Shown one piece after another: positions 40,007-49,500 of a stretch of DNA of 64,000 nt. The DNA comes from Pseudodesulfovibrio alkaliphilus (GTDB lineage: Bacteria > Desulfobacterota > Desulfovibrionia > Desulfovibrionales > Desulfovibrionaceae). The position numbers and the translations under genes are program-made. How positions within the stretch are numbered: position 1 is the first letter of the stretch; each line of letters begins with the position of its first letter. Below the pieces are notes generated by a model. It ran no database searches. It was not told where the DNA came from and was given only the letters and a program-made list of their open reading frames with translations. The stretch spans positions 121,117 through 185,116 of the forward strand of contig NZ_WODC01000008.1 in the NCBI RefSeq assembly GCF_009729555.1. The letters run 5' to 3'.

Positions 40007-42085
40007 TCATCCGAGTCTCCGGGTGGCTATTTGGGCGACCTCTTCGAGGCTTGCGCAGACTGCGAATCCGGCCTTGCGCATGGTTTCGAGCTTGCGGTCC
40101 ACGCCGTCACCCTTTTCCAGGATAGCTCCGGCGTGGCCCAGCCTTTTGCCGGGGGGAGCCGTGCGTCCCGCGATAAACGCGGTTACGGGTTTGGCGAAGC
40201 CGGTCCGGACTATGTGTTCAGCAAGGTTTTCCTCGGCCCGGCCGCCTATCTCGCCAAGGATGATCACGGCCTGGGTTTCGTCGTGATTGCAAAGCATTTC
40301 AATTGCATCCACATAGTCGACTCCGATAAAGGGGTCGCCGCCGATGCCGATACACACGGATTGGCCGATTCCTGCCGCCGTGAGGCGCGAGGCCACCTCG
40401 TAGGTCAGAGTGCCGCTGCGCGAGAGGATGGCCACCGGGCCGGGGCTGAAGGGATCGGTAGGCATGATGCCGATCTTGGTTCGGCCGGGCAGGATGACAC
40501 CTGGCGTGTTGGGGCCGACCACCCGAGTGGGCGAAGAGTTGATCTGCTCGAAGACCGCCAGCATATCCTGCTGGGGGATACCCTCGGTGATGCACACGGC
40601 CCAGGGGATTTTGTTGCAGGCTGCCTCGAGTACCGCATCTGCGGCCATGCGCGGCGGTACGAAGATGATGCTTGCGCCGATCTCATGGTCACGCGTGGCC
40701 TCGGCAATGGAATTGAAGACTGGTACCCCCAGAACTGTCTGTCCCCCCTTGAAGGGCGTCACTCCGGCCACCACATTGGCTCCGTACGCCTGCATCAGTT
40801 GGGTGTGGAGCTGCCCCTCTCGGCCGGTGATACCCTGGACCAGGATCGGCGTGTCCGCGCTGATGCCAAGAGTCTTCGTGGGCATATGGTTTCTGGGGAC
40901 AGGCATGGCTTCGGGCAGGGCCGAACCAGGGGCGGGAAATTCGATGACCGGGGCGTCGGCCGGGCGGATGGAATCCAGAATGCGGATGGCGTCGGCCATG
41001 TCTCGGGCCAGATGTAATCCGGAGCAACCCATGGCCGTGAGCACTTCCACGCCTCCGGCCGCGTCATTGCCCGCCATGCGGGTCACGATGGGCTTTTCAG
41101 GCTCGTGACCGCCCAAGGCCTCGCGCAGGGCCAGCGCTACGTTGCGGCATGAGAGAATTCCTCCGTAAAGATTGATGAAAACGGCTCTGACGCGGGTATC
41201 GCCAAAGAGCAAATCCAGGGCGGTTCGCATCCGTGCGTGGTCGGCCGTGCCGCCCAGGTCCAGAAAGTTGCGGGCAGGCAGACGCGAGAAGTTGAGCAGG
41301 TCCATGGTAGCCATGGCCAGTCCGGCGCCGTTGACCATCAGTCCCACCCAGCCGTCAAGACTCACATAGGAAAACCCGGCTTTGCGGGCGGCGTTCTCCT
41401 CGGGGCTGGCGTGTTCCGGCTGATAATACGCCTCCATGGCCGGGTTGAGTTCCACGAAATTGTCGTCCACCTCCACCTTGGCGTCAAGGGCCACGAAGCG
41501 TTGATCATCGGTGATGATCAGAGGGTTTATCTCGGCCAGGAGCAGGCCGTTGTCGAGCATGGCCTTGAAGAGGTCCTTGATCAGTGTGGAAAAATCGGCA
41601 AAACGCTCTTTGTCCAGGCCGAGGTGGAAAAAGGCCGCCCGCATCTGGTGGGCCGATATTCCTGCCGGGAGGCGTATTTCCTGCACCAGAAGGTTGCCCT
41701 GGCCACCGGACTCGATGTCCACTCCGCCTTCGCGGCCCACGGTGAGCAGGATGCACCCCCGGCTTCGGGAAACTGTCAGTGACAGATACATCTCGCGTTG
41801 GATGGCCGCCACAGGTTCAACGCGAACGAAAGGTACGCGGTGGCCCCGGATGTCGAGGCCGAAGAGCTTGCGGGCCGTAGGGGCGAAGGCGTCGGAAGAC
41901 TTGACGCGCAATATGCCGCCGACCTTGCCCCGGCCGCCGATGGGTACCTGGGCCTTAAGTATCCAGGGCAGGGCAAAGGGCGGGTTGAAGTCGTCCTCGC
42001 TTCCGGGAAAAACCGGCTGTCCATGGGGAACGGGAATGCCCGCTTTGGCGAAAAGGGCCTTGCTCATGTGCTCGTTTAACAGCAT
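40007..42085 (-). CDS. Fused succinyl-CoA synthetase beta-alpha (SucCD-like acyl-CoA ligase)
   Basis: 692 residues. Residues 1-385 match SucC: an ATP-grasp fold with ILKAQVPIGGRGKVGGI and LAEINPLIIT, then the ligase domain LDLGGTADHARM. After a linker (about 385-405) the SucD half follows: CoA-binding TPILVQGITGREGQLHTQ, then GPNTPGVILPG and LGEIGGRAEE, with the phospho-histidine His651 in GHAGAIL. Such fusions make ATP or GTP from succinyl-CoA or other acyl-CoA. The order beta then alpha in one chain is unusual; the common form has two genes. GAGGAGA lies before the ATG. Strict succinate specificity cannot be read from sequence. Confidence 0.9.
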   Translation of the reverse strand: MLLNEHMSKALFAKAGIPVPHGQPVFPGSEDDFNPPFALPWILKAQVPIGGRGKVGGILRVKSSDAFAPTARKLFGLDIRGHRVPFVRVEPVAAIQREMYLSLTVSRSRGCILLTVGREGGVDIESGGQGNLLVQEIRLPAGISAHQMRAAFFHLGLDKERFADFSTLIKDLFKAMLDNGLLLAEINPLIITDDQRFVALDAKVEVDDNFVELNPAMEAYYQPEHASPEENAARKAGFSYVSLDGWVGLMVNGAGLAMATMDLLNFSRLPARNFLDLGGTADHARMRTALDLLFGDTRVRAVFINLYGGILSCRNVALALREALGGHEPEKPIVTRMAGNDAAGGVEVLTAMGCSGLHLARDMADAIRILDSIRPADAPVIEFPAPGSALPEAMPVPRNHMPTKTLGISADTPILVQGITGREGQLHTQLMQAYGANVVAGVTPFKGGQTVLGVPVFNSIAEATRDHEIGASIIFVPPRMAADAVLEAACNKIPWAVCITEGIPQQDMLAVFEQINSSPTRVVGPNTPGVILPGRTKIGIMPTDPFSPGPVAILSRSGTLTYEVASRLTAAGIGQSVCIGIGGDPFIGVDYVDAIEMLCNHDETQAVIILGEIGGRAEENLAEHIVRTGFAKPVTAFIAGRTAPPGKRLGHAGAILEKGDGVDRKLETMRKAGFAVCASLEEVAQIATRRLG

Positions 42086-42196
42086 GCGGTCTCCTCGGCG
42101 ATGAGTGGGGCGGATGCGCCCGTTTCTCCGATACGTTGCGGGAAGCGGGAATAGGGCGTATATACCTCATAAACGGGCAATGTGCCAGGAGTTCCC

Positions 42197-42964
42197 ATGG
42201 CTGATTTCAGTGAATATGCGGACCAGTTGCAAAAGGAAGTCGTCTTCGAGATAGCTGAGGGCTATTTTGGAGACCGCCGGAATCTCGACGATCTCATGGC
42301 AGACTTTGCGACCATGACCGGGAAGCTGCGTGAGCTGCTACCGGGTATCGAGCGGGCCGCTCTGCGGCTGCACCATCTGCTTCTCGGCAACGAGGCATCG
42401 TTGTATCTGGCCCTTGAGGTGGATCCCGCCTGCATTCCTTTTGGCCGTGGCATGCCTTTGCCGTTGTTCACTCGTATTCCGCTGGCCCTGACCCGGGCTG
42501 GCCGCTATGTCAAATGTGTTCGTAAAAGTTATGATCTCCTGCAGCGGGCCGTGCATGACTATCTGCATGGTCATTATCATGTGAGGGATGGGGACGGGGG
42601 GCGAAAGCAGTTGACGGTCAACTATCTGGGACTCAGGCAGTTCGCGGCAGGAATCAACGCCGAGGTGGGCCGGGTGAACCGCAATCGCACCCCAACCGGC
42701 ACCTTGCGCTATGTCAAGGGTATGGACCCGGTCAACGCGGAACGCGAGCGGCTTATCGGCGATGTGTCCTACATGGATGACGGGGCATTGGACAACGATC
42801 TGCGCTTCGCCCCGGTGGAGTTTGAGATACTGGGGCTGCCTGAAATTCAGGAACTGCCGCCCTTGCGCGAGGCGGCCGGGAGGATAGGAAGGATGAGTCG
42901 CGCCTTGTTTGGCGATCGGCCCGGGGAAGCGCAGGCGGCCATGAACGATCTGCTCATTCGCTGA
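42197..42964 (+). CDS. Conserved-looking hypothetical protein
   Basis: 255 residues with no domain I recognise. It is soluble, with helical ends and a central stretch PLFTRIPLALTRAGRYVKCVRKSYDLLQRAVHDYLHGHYHV containing several His. AGGAG five bases before ATG 42197 and normal codon use support a real gene; a GTG at 42182 is in front of the ribosome site. It diverges from the succinyl-CoA synthetase gene and converges on a receiver-domain gene. Function unknown. Confidence 0.7.
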   Translation: MADFSEYADQLQKEVVFEIAEGYFGDRRNLDDLMADFATMTGKLRELLPGIERAALRLHHLLLGNEASLYLALEVDPACIPFGRGMPLPLFTRIPLALTRAGRYVKCVRKSYDLLQRAVHDYLHGHYHVRDGDGGRKQLTVNYLGLRQFAAGINAEVGRVNRNRTPTGTLRYVKGMDPVNAERERLIGDVSYMDDGALDNDLRFAPVEFEILGLPEIQELPPLREAAGRIGRMSRALFGDRPGEAQAAMNDLLIR

Positions 42965-42971
42965 CCGCAGG

Positions 42972-43376
42972 TCAGGCCAGTCCGAGCTTGCGCAGTTCGC
43001 TCAATAGCTTGTCCGAGAGGTTTTCCTTGGGAATGAAGGCATCGGCTCCGTTGCGGAAAAAGGAACAGCTGACGTTTTTCATGTCCCGATGGGCGGTAAG
43101 CATGAGCAGCTTGAAACTCTTTCGCGGATCGATATGGTTGCGGCGTTCGGTTTCGCGCATTTTTTCCACGGCGTCGTGGCCGGACATGCCGGGCATCACG
43201 ATGTCCATGATTACGGCGTCGAAGGGTTCGTTTTTCCTGAGCTGGTGCTGAAAGCGAAGGACAGCGTCCTCTCCGCTCGGCGAGACGGCACAGTCCGCGT
43301 GAGGCGCGAGCTTCACGGCCACGAGATCCGCAAAGCGCGTGTCGTCGTCAACGATGAGGAGCTTCTTCCTGTCCAT
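42972..43376 (-). CDS. Single-domain response regulator (receiver)
   Basis: 134 residues, one receiver domain: LLIVDDD acidic triad at 10-12, phospho-acceptor Asp58 in AVIMDIVMPGMSG, the Thr in LMLTAHRD and Lys in FIPKENL. No output domain, so it signals by protein contact like CheY or in a phosphorelay. GGAGGGG lies upstream of the ATG at 43376. The DHH phosphoesterase gene lies 20 bases upstream on the same strand. Confidence 0.9.
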   Translation of the reverse strand: MDRKKLLIVDDDTRFADLVAVKLAPHADCAVSPSGEDAVLRFQHQLRKNEPFDAVIMDIVMPGMSGHDAVEKMRETERRNHIDPRKSFKLLMLTAHRDMKNVSCSFFRNGADAFIPKENLSDKLLSELRKLGLA

Positions 43377-43396
43377 GACACCCCTCCGTTCCGGGG

Positions 43397-44308
43397 CTAG
43401 CCATCGGTATTGAGTTGATCGAGGATTCTCGCCAGTGTCTGAGAAACCTCGGTTTTGGAGACCTGGCAGGTGCCTACAGCCTTGTGGCCGCCGCCGCCCA
43501 GAGAGAGCATCAGGCTGCCCACGTCGGTTTTGCTTGTGCGGTTGAGGATGGAGTGCCCCACGGTAAAAACCACGTTTTGCCGCTTGAAGCCCCATAGGAT
43601 GCGTACACTGACGTTGCACTCCGGGAACAAGGTATAGATCATGAATCTGTTGCCGCAGGGAATGCGGTCCAACATGCGCAGATCAAGCACTACGGCGTTT
43701 CCGTGTAATTGACTGTTTTCTTTGAGCATTTCTACAAATGCCGGAGAATCATCCTCATATTTCCGCACCCGCTCCCTGACATCATCAAGGGTCAGGATTT
43801 CCTCGGCTGATTTGGTTCGGCAATATTCGATCATGTCGAGCATCAACTGGTAATTACTGATGCGGAACTCCCGATACCGGCCAAGGCCGGTTCGCGGGTC
43901 CATGAGAAACCCGAGCATGACCCAGCCTGTCGGATTGGCGATTTCGTCGGCGGAAAGGGCGGCCGAGTCCACCTTGTCCACGGCGTCGAGCATGGGGCCG
44001 AAGGAATCCGGGAACCTGTCGGGTCCATAGTATTCGTGGATGACCCTGGCGCAGCTTTGCAGGGGACGGCTGTCGCCCTTGAAATCGATGTCGCCCAGCC
44101 GTTCCCGCTCGCTGGTATGGTGGTCGAACCACAGTCCGCATCCGGGCACGTAGGGGACGTTGGCGAGCACATCGTTGGCAGTGATCTCGACTTTGCCATC
44201 CTGAAGGTCCTTGGGGTGGGCAAAGAGATAATCATCAATGAGGTCGAGGTGTCTGAGCAAGGTGGCGCAGACAAGGCCGTCGAAATCTGATCGGGTGACA
44301 AGTCTCAT
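43397..44308 (-). CDS. DHH/DHHA1-family phosphoesterase
   Basis: 303 residues. Begins MRLVTRSDFDGLVCATLL (the D-x-D metal motif), with the name-giving LWFDHHTSE near residue 75 and a DHHA1 domain ending in GGGGHKAVGTCQV. Members include RecJ, NrnA oligoribonucleases, c-di-AMP phosphodiesterases and exopolyphosphatases. The short stand-alone form suggests nanoRNase or cyclic dinucleotide use, but the substrate cannot be fixed. GGAG lies seven bases before ATG 44308. Confidence 0.87.
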   Translation of the reverse strand: MRLVTRSDFDGLVCATLLRHLDLIDDYLFAHPKDLQDGKVEITANDVLANVPYVPGCGLWFDHHTSERERLGDIDFKGDSRPLQSCARVIHEYYGPDRFPDSFGPMLDAVDKVDSAALSADEIANPTGWVMLGFLMDPRTGLGRYREFRISNYQLMLDMIEYCRTKSAEEILTLDDVRERVRKYEDDSPAFVEMLKENSQLHGNAVVLDLRMLDRIPCGNRFMIYTLFPECNVSVRILWGFKRQNVVFTVGHSILNRTSKTDVGSLMLSLGGGGHKAVGTCQVSKTEVSQTLARILDQLNTDG

Positions 44309-44411
44309 GCAGTGCTCCGTGTTGGCGGGTTTGGCCGGGGCGTGAAGAGGACCTTTTTTAACGCATAGCATCAAATCTTTCGCCTTTCCAGAGGGGTGAT
44401 CGAAAAAGCGA

Positions 44412-45521
44412 TTATTTTTGACGGAAGGCCACGGACTGCGCGCGAAGCTGTCGGAGCCTGGCTCCGGAGTCCGGGCCGAGGTCGCGCTGCTCCGGGGCGA
44501 GTCGTACCGCCAGGACGCGGCGCATGTCTCGAGCGGCCAGATGCCAGTCGTCCACGTCCTGATCCGCGTTTACGAGCCGGAATAGCCGCCGCAGTATGCC
44601 GCAGCGGTGCAGGTCCATGAGCATGTCCACCTTGGTCCCCGGACGCAGTTCGCGATACCGGGCGGCGGTCATGTGCCACTGCGCCCCCTTGCGTCCGGCC
44701 AGGGCCAGGGCATTGGGGAGCCGGATTCGTCGGGCAAGGGCATCGGCCATGTCCATGCCGGCTTGGTCGTGGCCGAAGTGTCTGGGGAGCATTTCCGTTG
44801 GCGTAATGGTTTTGCCTATGTCGTGGCACAATCCCATCCACACGGCCACGGCATCACCAGCCAGACTGTCCATGACGCGGCAGCTGTGTTCGAGCACATC
44901 GGTGTCGTGGTAGGGGGCAGGCCCCGCAGGAATGTTCATGCTTTGCTTGAACTCTGAGAACCAGGGAACGAGGCAATTTGTTTTTGCTAGTAATCTAAGA
45001 TAGTTGCCTGGGGATTCGCAAAGCAGGGCCTTGCGCGTTTCTTGGCCGACGCGGTCGGCCGGAAGGTGGTCGAGCAGTCCTTTGGCGGCCACCAGTTTCA
45101 TGGTCTCCACCAGTTCTTGGTGGGGGGAGAAGTCGGGCATTTTGGCCCAGAACCGGGCGGCACGGAAGACGCGCAGGGGGTCGTCCAGAAACGATTGGAG
45201 CGAGGCGGGGCGCAGGGTGCGCGACCAGAGGTCGTCCAGGCTGTTCGGGTGGCAGACAAGACTGCCGTCGCGGGCGAGGAGCATGGCATTGACAGTCAGG
45301 TCTCGCGACCGTAGTTCTTCGTCGATGAAGTTCTTGCGCGGAAAGGAGAACTCGAGTCCGTCGAGGAGAAAGACCGGAAAGCTTCGGCCGACCTCTCTTG
45401 CCTCGGGAAAGCGCCTGAGGAATTCCTGTCTGGTCGCCCCGGTGACCAGATAATCCCTGTCGGTGACGGGTCTGCCCAGGAGAAGGTCGCGGACCGCGCC
45501 GCCTGCCAGATACACATTCAT
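44412..45521 (-). CDS. cca: tRNA nucleotidyltransferase (CCA-adding family)
   Basis: 369 residues. N-terminal polymerase beta fold: VYLAGGAVRDLLLGRPVTDRDYLV gives the GG and D-x-D motifs (outline GGAVRD, DRDY), then LRSRDLTVNAML and DPLRVFRAARFWAK. The C-terminal half has an HD-type motif, VLEHSCRVMD...LCHDIGKT. It builds or repairs the 3' CCA of tRNAs. The two tRNAs here encode CCA, so repair is its likely job. The start at 45521 is chosen from homology; no clear ribosome site is visible. Divergent from birA with 27 bases between start codons. Confidence 0.9.
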   Translation of the reverse strand: MNVYLAGGAVRDLLLGRPVTDRDYLVTGATRQEFLRRFPEAREVGRSFPVFLLDGLEFSFPRKNFIDEELRSRDLTVNAMLLARDGSLVCHPNSLDDLWSRTLRPASLQSFLDDPLRVFRAARFWAKMPDFSPHQELVETMKLVAAKGLLDHLPADRVGQETRKALLCESPGNYLRLLAKTNCLVPWFSEFKQSMNIPAGPAPYHDTDVLEHSCRVMDSLAGDAVAVWMGLCHDIGKTITPTEMLPRHFGHDQAGMDMADALARRIRLPNALALAGRKGAQWHMTAARYRELRPGTKVDMLMDLHRCGILRRLFRLVNADQDVDDWHLAARDMRRVLAVRLAPEQRDLGPDSGARLRQLRAQSVAFRQK

Positions 45522-45548
45522 TGCATGGAATTTATCATAAGGTAACAC

Positions 45549-46502
45549 ATGCTGCCACCAGGAATTTTTGCATGGGAATCGGGTCATGGTCACGAGGTGG
45601 CCCCGACCTCTCTCGAGTCCTTGGCACGGGCGCACCCGACCTGGGACGCGGACATACGCGCCTTCGGGCCGTGGACCGGAGGCGTGGAAGTGGGCGGATT
45701 GGGTCGATTCGCGGTCGCCCGGGGGAGTGGTCTTGAGGGCGTCCGGGGAACCATGCCGAAGCCGGAACAGGTGATTGTGGTTGTCGAGGAATGCGGTACG
45801 ACCATGGAAACGGCGCGGTTGCTGGCCGAGGCCGGAGTCTTAGGGGCCTGGGATGCGGTTGTGGCGGTGCGTCAGCGCGGCGGTCGCGGCCAGCTCAGGC
45901 GACCCTGGATCTCGTCTCCGGGCAATCTTCATGTCTCGATGGTCATGCCTGCGCCGCCACTGGATGGCCCCTGGCGCGAGGCCTCTGCCGATTTGCTGCC
46001 GCTGATTGCCGGGTATGTGTTCGTCGAGGCGTTGGAACCCCTGGGCTTTCGGATCGAGATCAAATGGCCCAACGACCTTCTTCGTAACGGGCGAAAGGTG
46101 GGAGGCATGCTTATCGAGGAGCGGAACGGGCTGGTCGTTTTGGGACTTGGCCTCAATGTCGTCGAGTCACCGGCTGACGGGCTGATGCGCGAAGATCATT
46201 CTGTTTCGGCCGGGATTCTGGGAATAGCGGCACCTTGGGGCGGCCCGTTGGCCCTGTGTGAAGTCCTTGTGAACCGAGGAAGAAATGTGTATGCAACCTT
46301 GTTCGACGAATTGGAGCCAGCGCGGTTCCTGTCCGCCGTCACCAGCCGTTTGGCCTGGCATGGACGACGTGTTCATGTCACTGAGGAAGGACAGGATTCT
46401 TACCAGGCTGAAATAACGGGCCTTTCTCCCAAGGGAGGGCTCGTCCTGCGGCGGGCGGGCAGGGAAGTTGTTCTCTACTCCGGTTCCATAATTCCCCTAT
46501 AG
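45549..46502 (+). CDS. birA: Biotin--protein ligase
   Basis: 317 residues. The catalytic domain begins near residue 75 (VVVEECGTTMETARLLAE), with the biotinyl-AMP loop RQRGGRGQLRRPW, then EIKWPNDLLRNGRKVGGMLIE and VLGLGLNV. The C-terminal SH3-like domain includes ITGLSPKGGLVLRR. There is no N-terminal helix-turn-helix, so it is not a repressor. The first 70 residues hold ARAHPTWDADIRAFGPW, a non-DNA-binding extension. AAGGT lies five bases before the ATG; an ATG at 45753 would give only the core. The next gene encodes pyruvate carboxylase, its expected biotin acceptor. Confidence 0.92.
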   Translation: MLPPGIFAWESGHGHEVAPTSLESLARAHPTWDADIRAFGPWTGGVEVGGLGRFAVARGSGLEGVRGTMPKPEQVIVVVEECGTTMETARLLAEAGVLGAWDAVVAVRQRGGRGQLRRPWISSPGNLHVSMVMPAPPLDGPWREASADLLPLIAGYVFVEALEPLGFRIEIKWPNDLLRNGRKVGGMLIEERNGLVVLGLGLNVVESPADGLMREDHSVSAGILGIAAPWGGPLALCEVLVNRGRNVYATLFDELEPARFLSAVTSRLAWHGRRVHVTEEGQDSYQAEITGLSPKGGLVLRRAGREVVLYSGSIIPL

Positions 46503-46576
46503 GCTCTGTCCGGCGAGGCCGGATGGGCCGTGCGATGTATTTCGGTCACATATGCTCAAGGAGATCAGTGAATTCC

Positions 46577-49500
46577 ATGAAGCCGAAGACCTTTGAAGAG
46601 GTTCTGGAAGAGGTCAAGGGAAAGCGGATTCTCGTCGCCAACCGGGGCATTCCCGCAAGGCGCATCTGCCGTTCCATCACAGAGATGTTCAATGCCAAGG
46701 CGATCATGACCGCCACGGATGTGGACAAGACATCTCCGGCCACCTCCGGGGCCAACGAGCTGCTCATGCTCGGTGCCGACCCCCGTGCCTATCTCGACCT
46801 TGACCGCATCATCCGCGAGGCCAAGGCCAGCGGCGTGGTCGCCATCCATCCCGGCTGGGGATTCGGGGCCGAGGACGATTCCTTTCCGGCCAAATGCGAG
46901 AAGGCGGGGCTCATTTTCATCGGTCCCCGGCAGGAACCCATGCGTATCCTGGGCAACAAGGTGGCCGTGCGCAAGCTGGCCATTGAGCAGGGCGTACCCG
47001 TGGTTCCCGGCTCCGACGGCGCGGTCTCCATCCCCGAGGCCCGCGAGATCGCCCACAAGATCGGTTTTCCGGTCATGCTCAAGGCCGAGGGCGGCGGGGG
47101 CGGACGCGGCATCTATGAGGTCTATCGCGACGAAGAACTGGAAAACGCCTTTTCCAAAGCCTCGGCCCTTGCTCAGGCTTCCTTCGGCAATCCTCGGCTG
47201 TATGTGGAAAAGCTGCTCACCTCTGTGCGCCATATAGAAATCCAAGTCATCGCCGACCATTACGGCAATATTTTTTGTTTTGACGAGCGCGACTGTTCGG
47301 TGCAGCGCAATCATCAGAAACTCGTGGAGATCACTCCATCGCCCTGGCCCAAGTATTCCGAGGCCCTGCGCGAAAAGCTCAAGGAGTATTCGCGGCGGCT
47401 GGTGGCGGCCGTGGGCTACTACTCGCTGGCCACGGTGGAGTTTCTTGTGGCAGCCGACGGCGAGCCTTTCCTGATTGAGGTCAATACCAGACTTCAGGTG
47501 GAGCACGGCATCACCGAGTGTCGCTACGGCATTGATCTTGTCGAGGAGCAGATAGCCATCGCCTTCGGCTCCAAGCTGCGTTTTTCCGAAGAGACCAACA
47601 AGCCCTACCAGTGGGCGTTCCAGTGCCGTATCAACTGCGAGAATCCCCAGAAGAACTTCGAGCCCAACTCCGGGCGTATCACCCGGTATGTGTCGCCCGG
47701 CGGCCAGGGTATCCGCATCGACTCCTGCGTGGGAGACGGCTACCGCTTCCCCTCCAACTACGATTCCGCGGCTGCGCTGCTCATCGCTTACGGCAACTCG
47801 TGGAACAAGGTCGTGGCCCTGATGAGCCGCGCCCTGCGCGAATACATGATCAGCGGGGTCAAGACTACGGTTCCCTTCCATCGTAAGATTGTTGAACACC
47901 CGAAATTCATCGAGGCGGATTACGACACCAATTTTGTCCGCCACAACTATGCGGAACTCATGGACTACTCGGACCGTGAGCCCGACTCGCTACGCCTGAC
48001 CCGGCTGGTGGCCGAGATTTCAGCCCTCGGTTACAACAAATATGTGCGCCTTGGCGAATATCGGGGTCGCGACGACAAGCGGGTCGGCCGTTTTGAGCTG
48101 GCGGACCCGCCTGAGGTGGCAACTTGGTTCGAGCCTCACATCACCCGCGGCATGGATAGAGACACCATCCTCGACACCCTGCGCACGGACCGCGAGGCGG
48201 GTATTGTCCACATGACGGACACCACCACCCGCGACATCACCCAATCCAACAGCGGCAACCGTTTCCGTCTTGCCGAGGACCGAATCATCGGTCCGACTTT
48301 GGACAAGTGCGGCTTTTTCTCCCTTGAGAACGGCGGCGGGGCGCATTTTCACGTGGCCATGCTGGCCAATATGACCTATCCCTTTGCCGAGGCTGCGGAA
48401 TGGAACCGCTTTGCCCCGCACACGCTCAAGCAGATCCTCATCCGATCAACCAACGTCCTCGGTTATAAGCCCCAGCCAAAGAATGTCATGCGCCTGACGG
48501 GCGAGATGATCAATGAGCATTACGACGTTATTCGTTGTTTCGACTTTCTTAATCATATTGAGAATATGCGGCCATTCGCCGAGGTGGCGCTCGCCTCGAC
48601 TAAGAACATCTTCGAGCCGGCTCTGTCCCTGTCCTGGGCCAAGGGCTTTGATGTGGACCGCTATGTGCGTGTCACCGACGAGATCATTGCCATGTGCGCC
48701 GATGTGGCCGGAGTGAGCGCCAAAAAGGCCGAGCGCATGATCATCCTCGGCCTCAAGGATATGGCGGGCGTGTGCCCGCCCCGGTTCATGCGCGATTTGA
48801 TCGGGGCCATCCGGGCCAAGTACCCGGAACTGGTCATCCATAGCCATCGCCATTATACTGATGGCCTGTTCGTGCCCACCATGGGGGCGGCAGCCGAGGC
48901 CGGAGCGCACATCGTGGATGTTGCCGTGGGGGCGGCCGTGCGTTGGTACGGTCAGGGAGAGGTGCTTTCCACCGCTGCTTACATTGAGGACGAGATCGGC
49001 CTGAAGACCCATCTCGACAAGGACATGATCCGCTCCACCAATTTCCTGCTCAAGCAGGTCATGCCCTATTACGACCGCTATACTGCACCGTATTTTCAGG
49101 GTATCGATCACGATGTTGTCCGCCATGGCATGCCCGGCGGGGCCACATCGTCCTCTCAGGAGGGGGCGCTCAAGCAGGGCTACATCAGGCTTTTGCCCTA
49201 CATGCTCAAGTTCCTTGAAGGGACGCGCAAGGTGGTTCGATACCACGATGTCACTCCGGGTTCGCAGATCACCTGGAACACCGCCTTCCTGGCCGTGACC
49301 GGCGCATACAAGCGTGGCGGAGAGCGCGAGGTGCGTCGCCTGCTCAACGTCCTTGATATCGTCAACCTTTGCAACGAGGCGGACCTGACCGATCTTGAGC
49401 GCGAGGCCCGGCTTGATCTCTATCGCGACTCAAACGACGCTTTCCGCAACCTGTTGCTCGGCAAGTTCGGCAAGCTGCCGCTGGGTTTCCCGGCCGACTG

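Noticed and set aside
46565..47944. A 459-codon minus-strand frame opposite the start of pyruvate carboxylase
   Set aside because: Antisense composition and no motif; the opposite strand is the biotin carboxylase domain.
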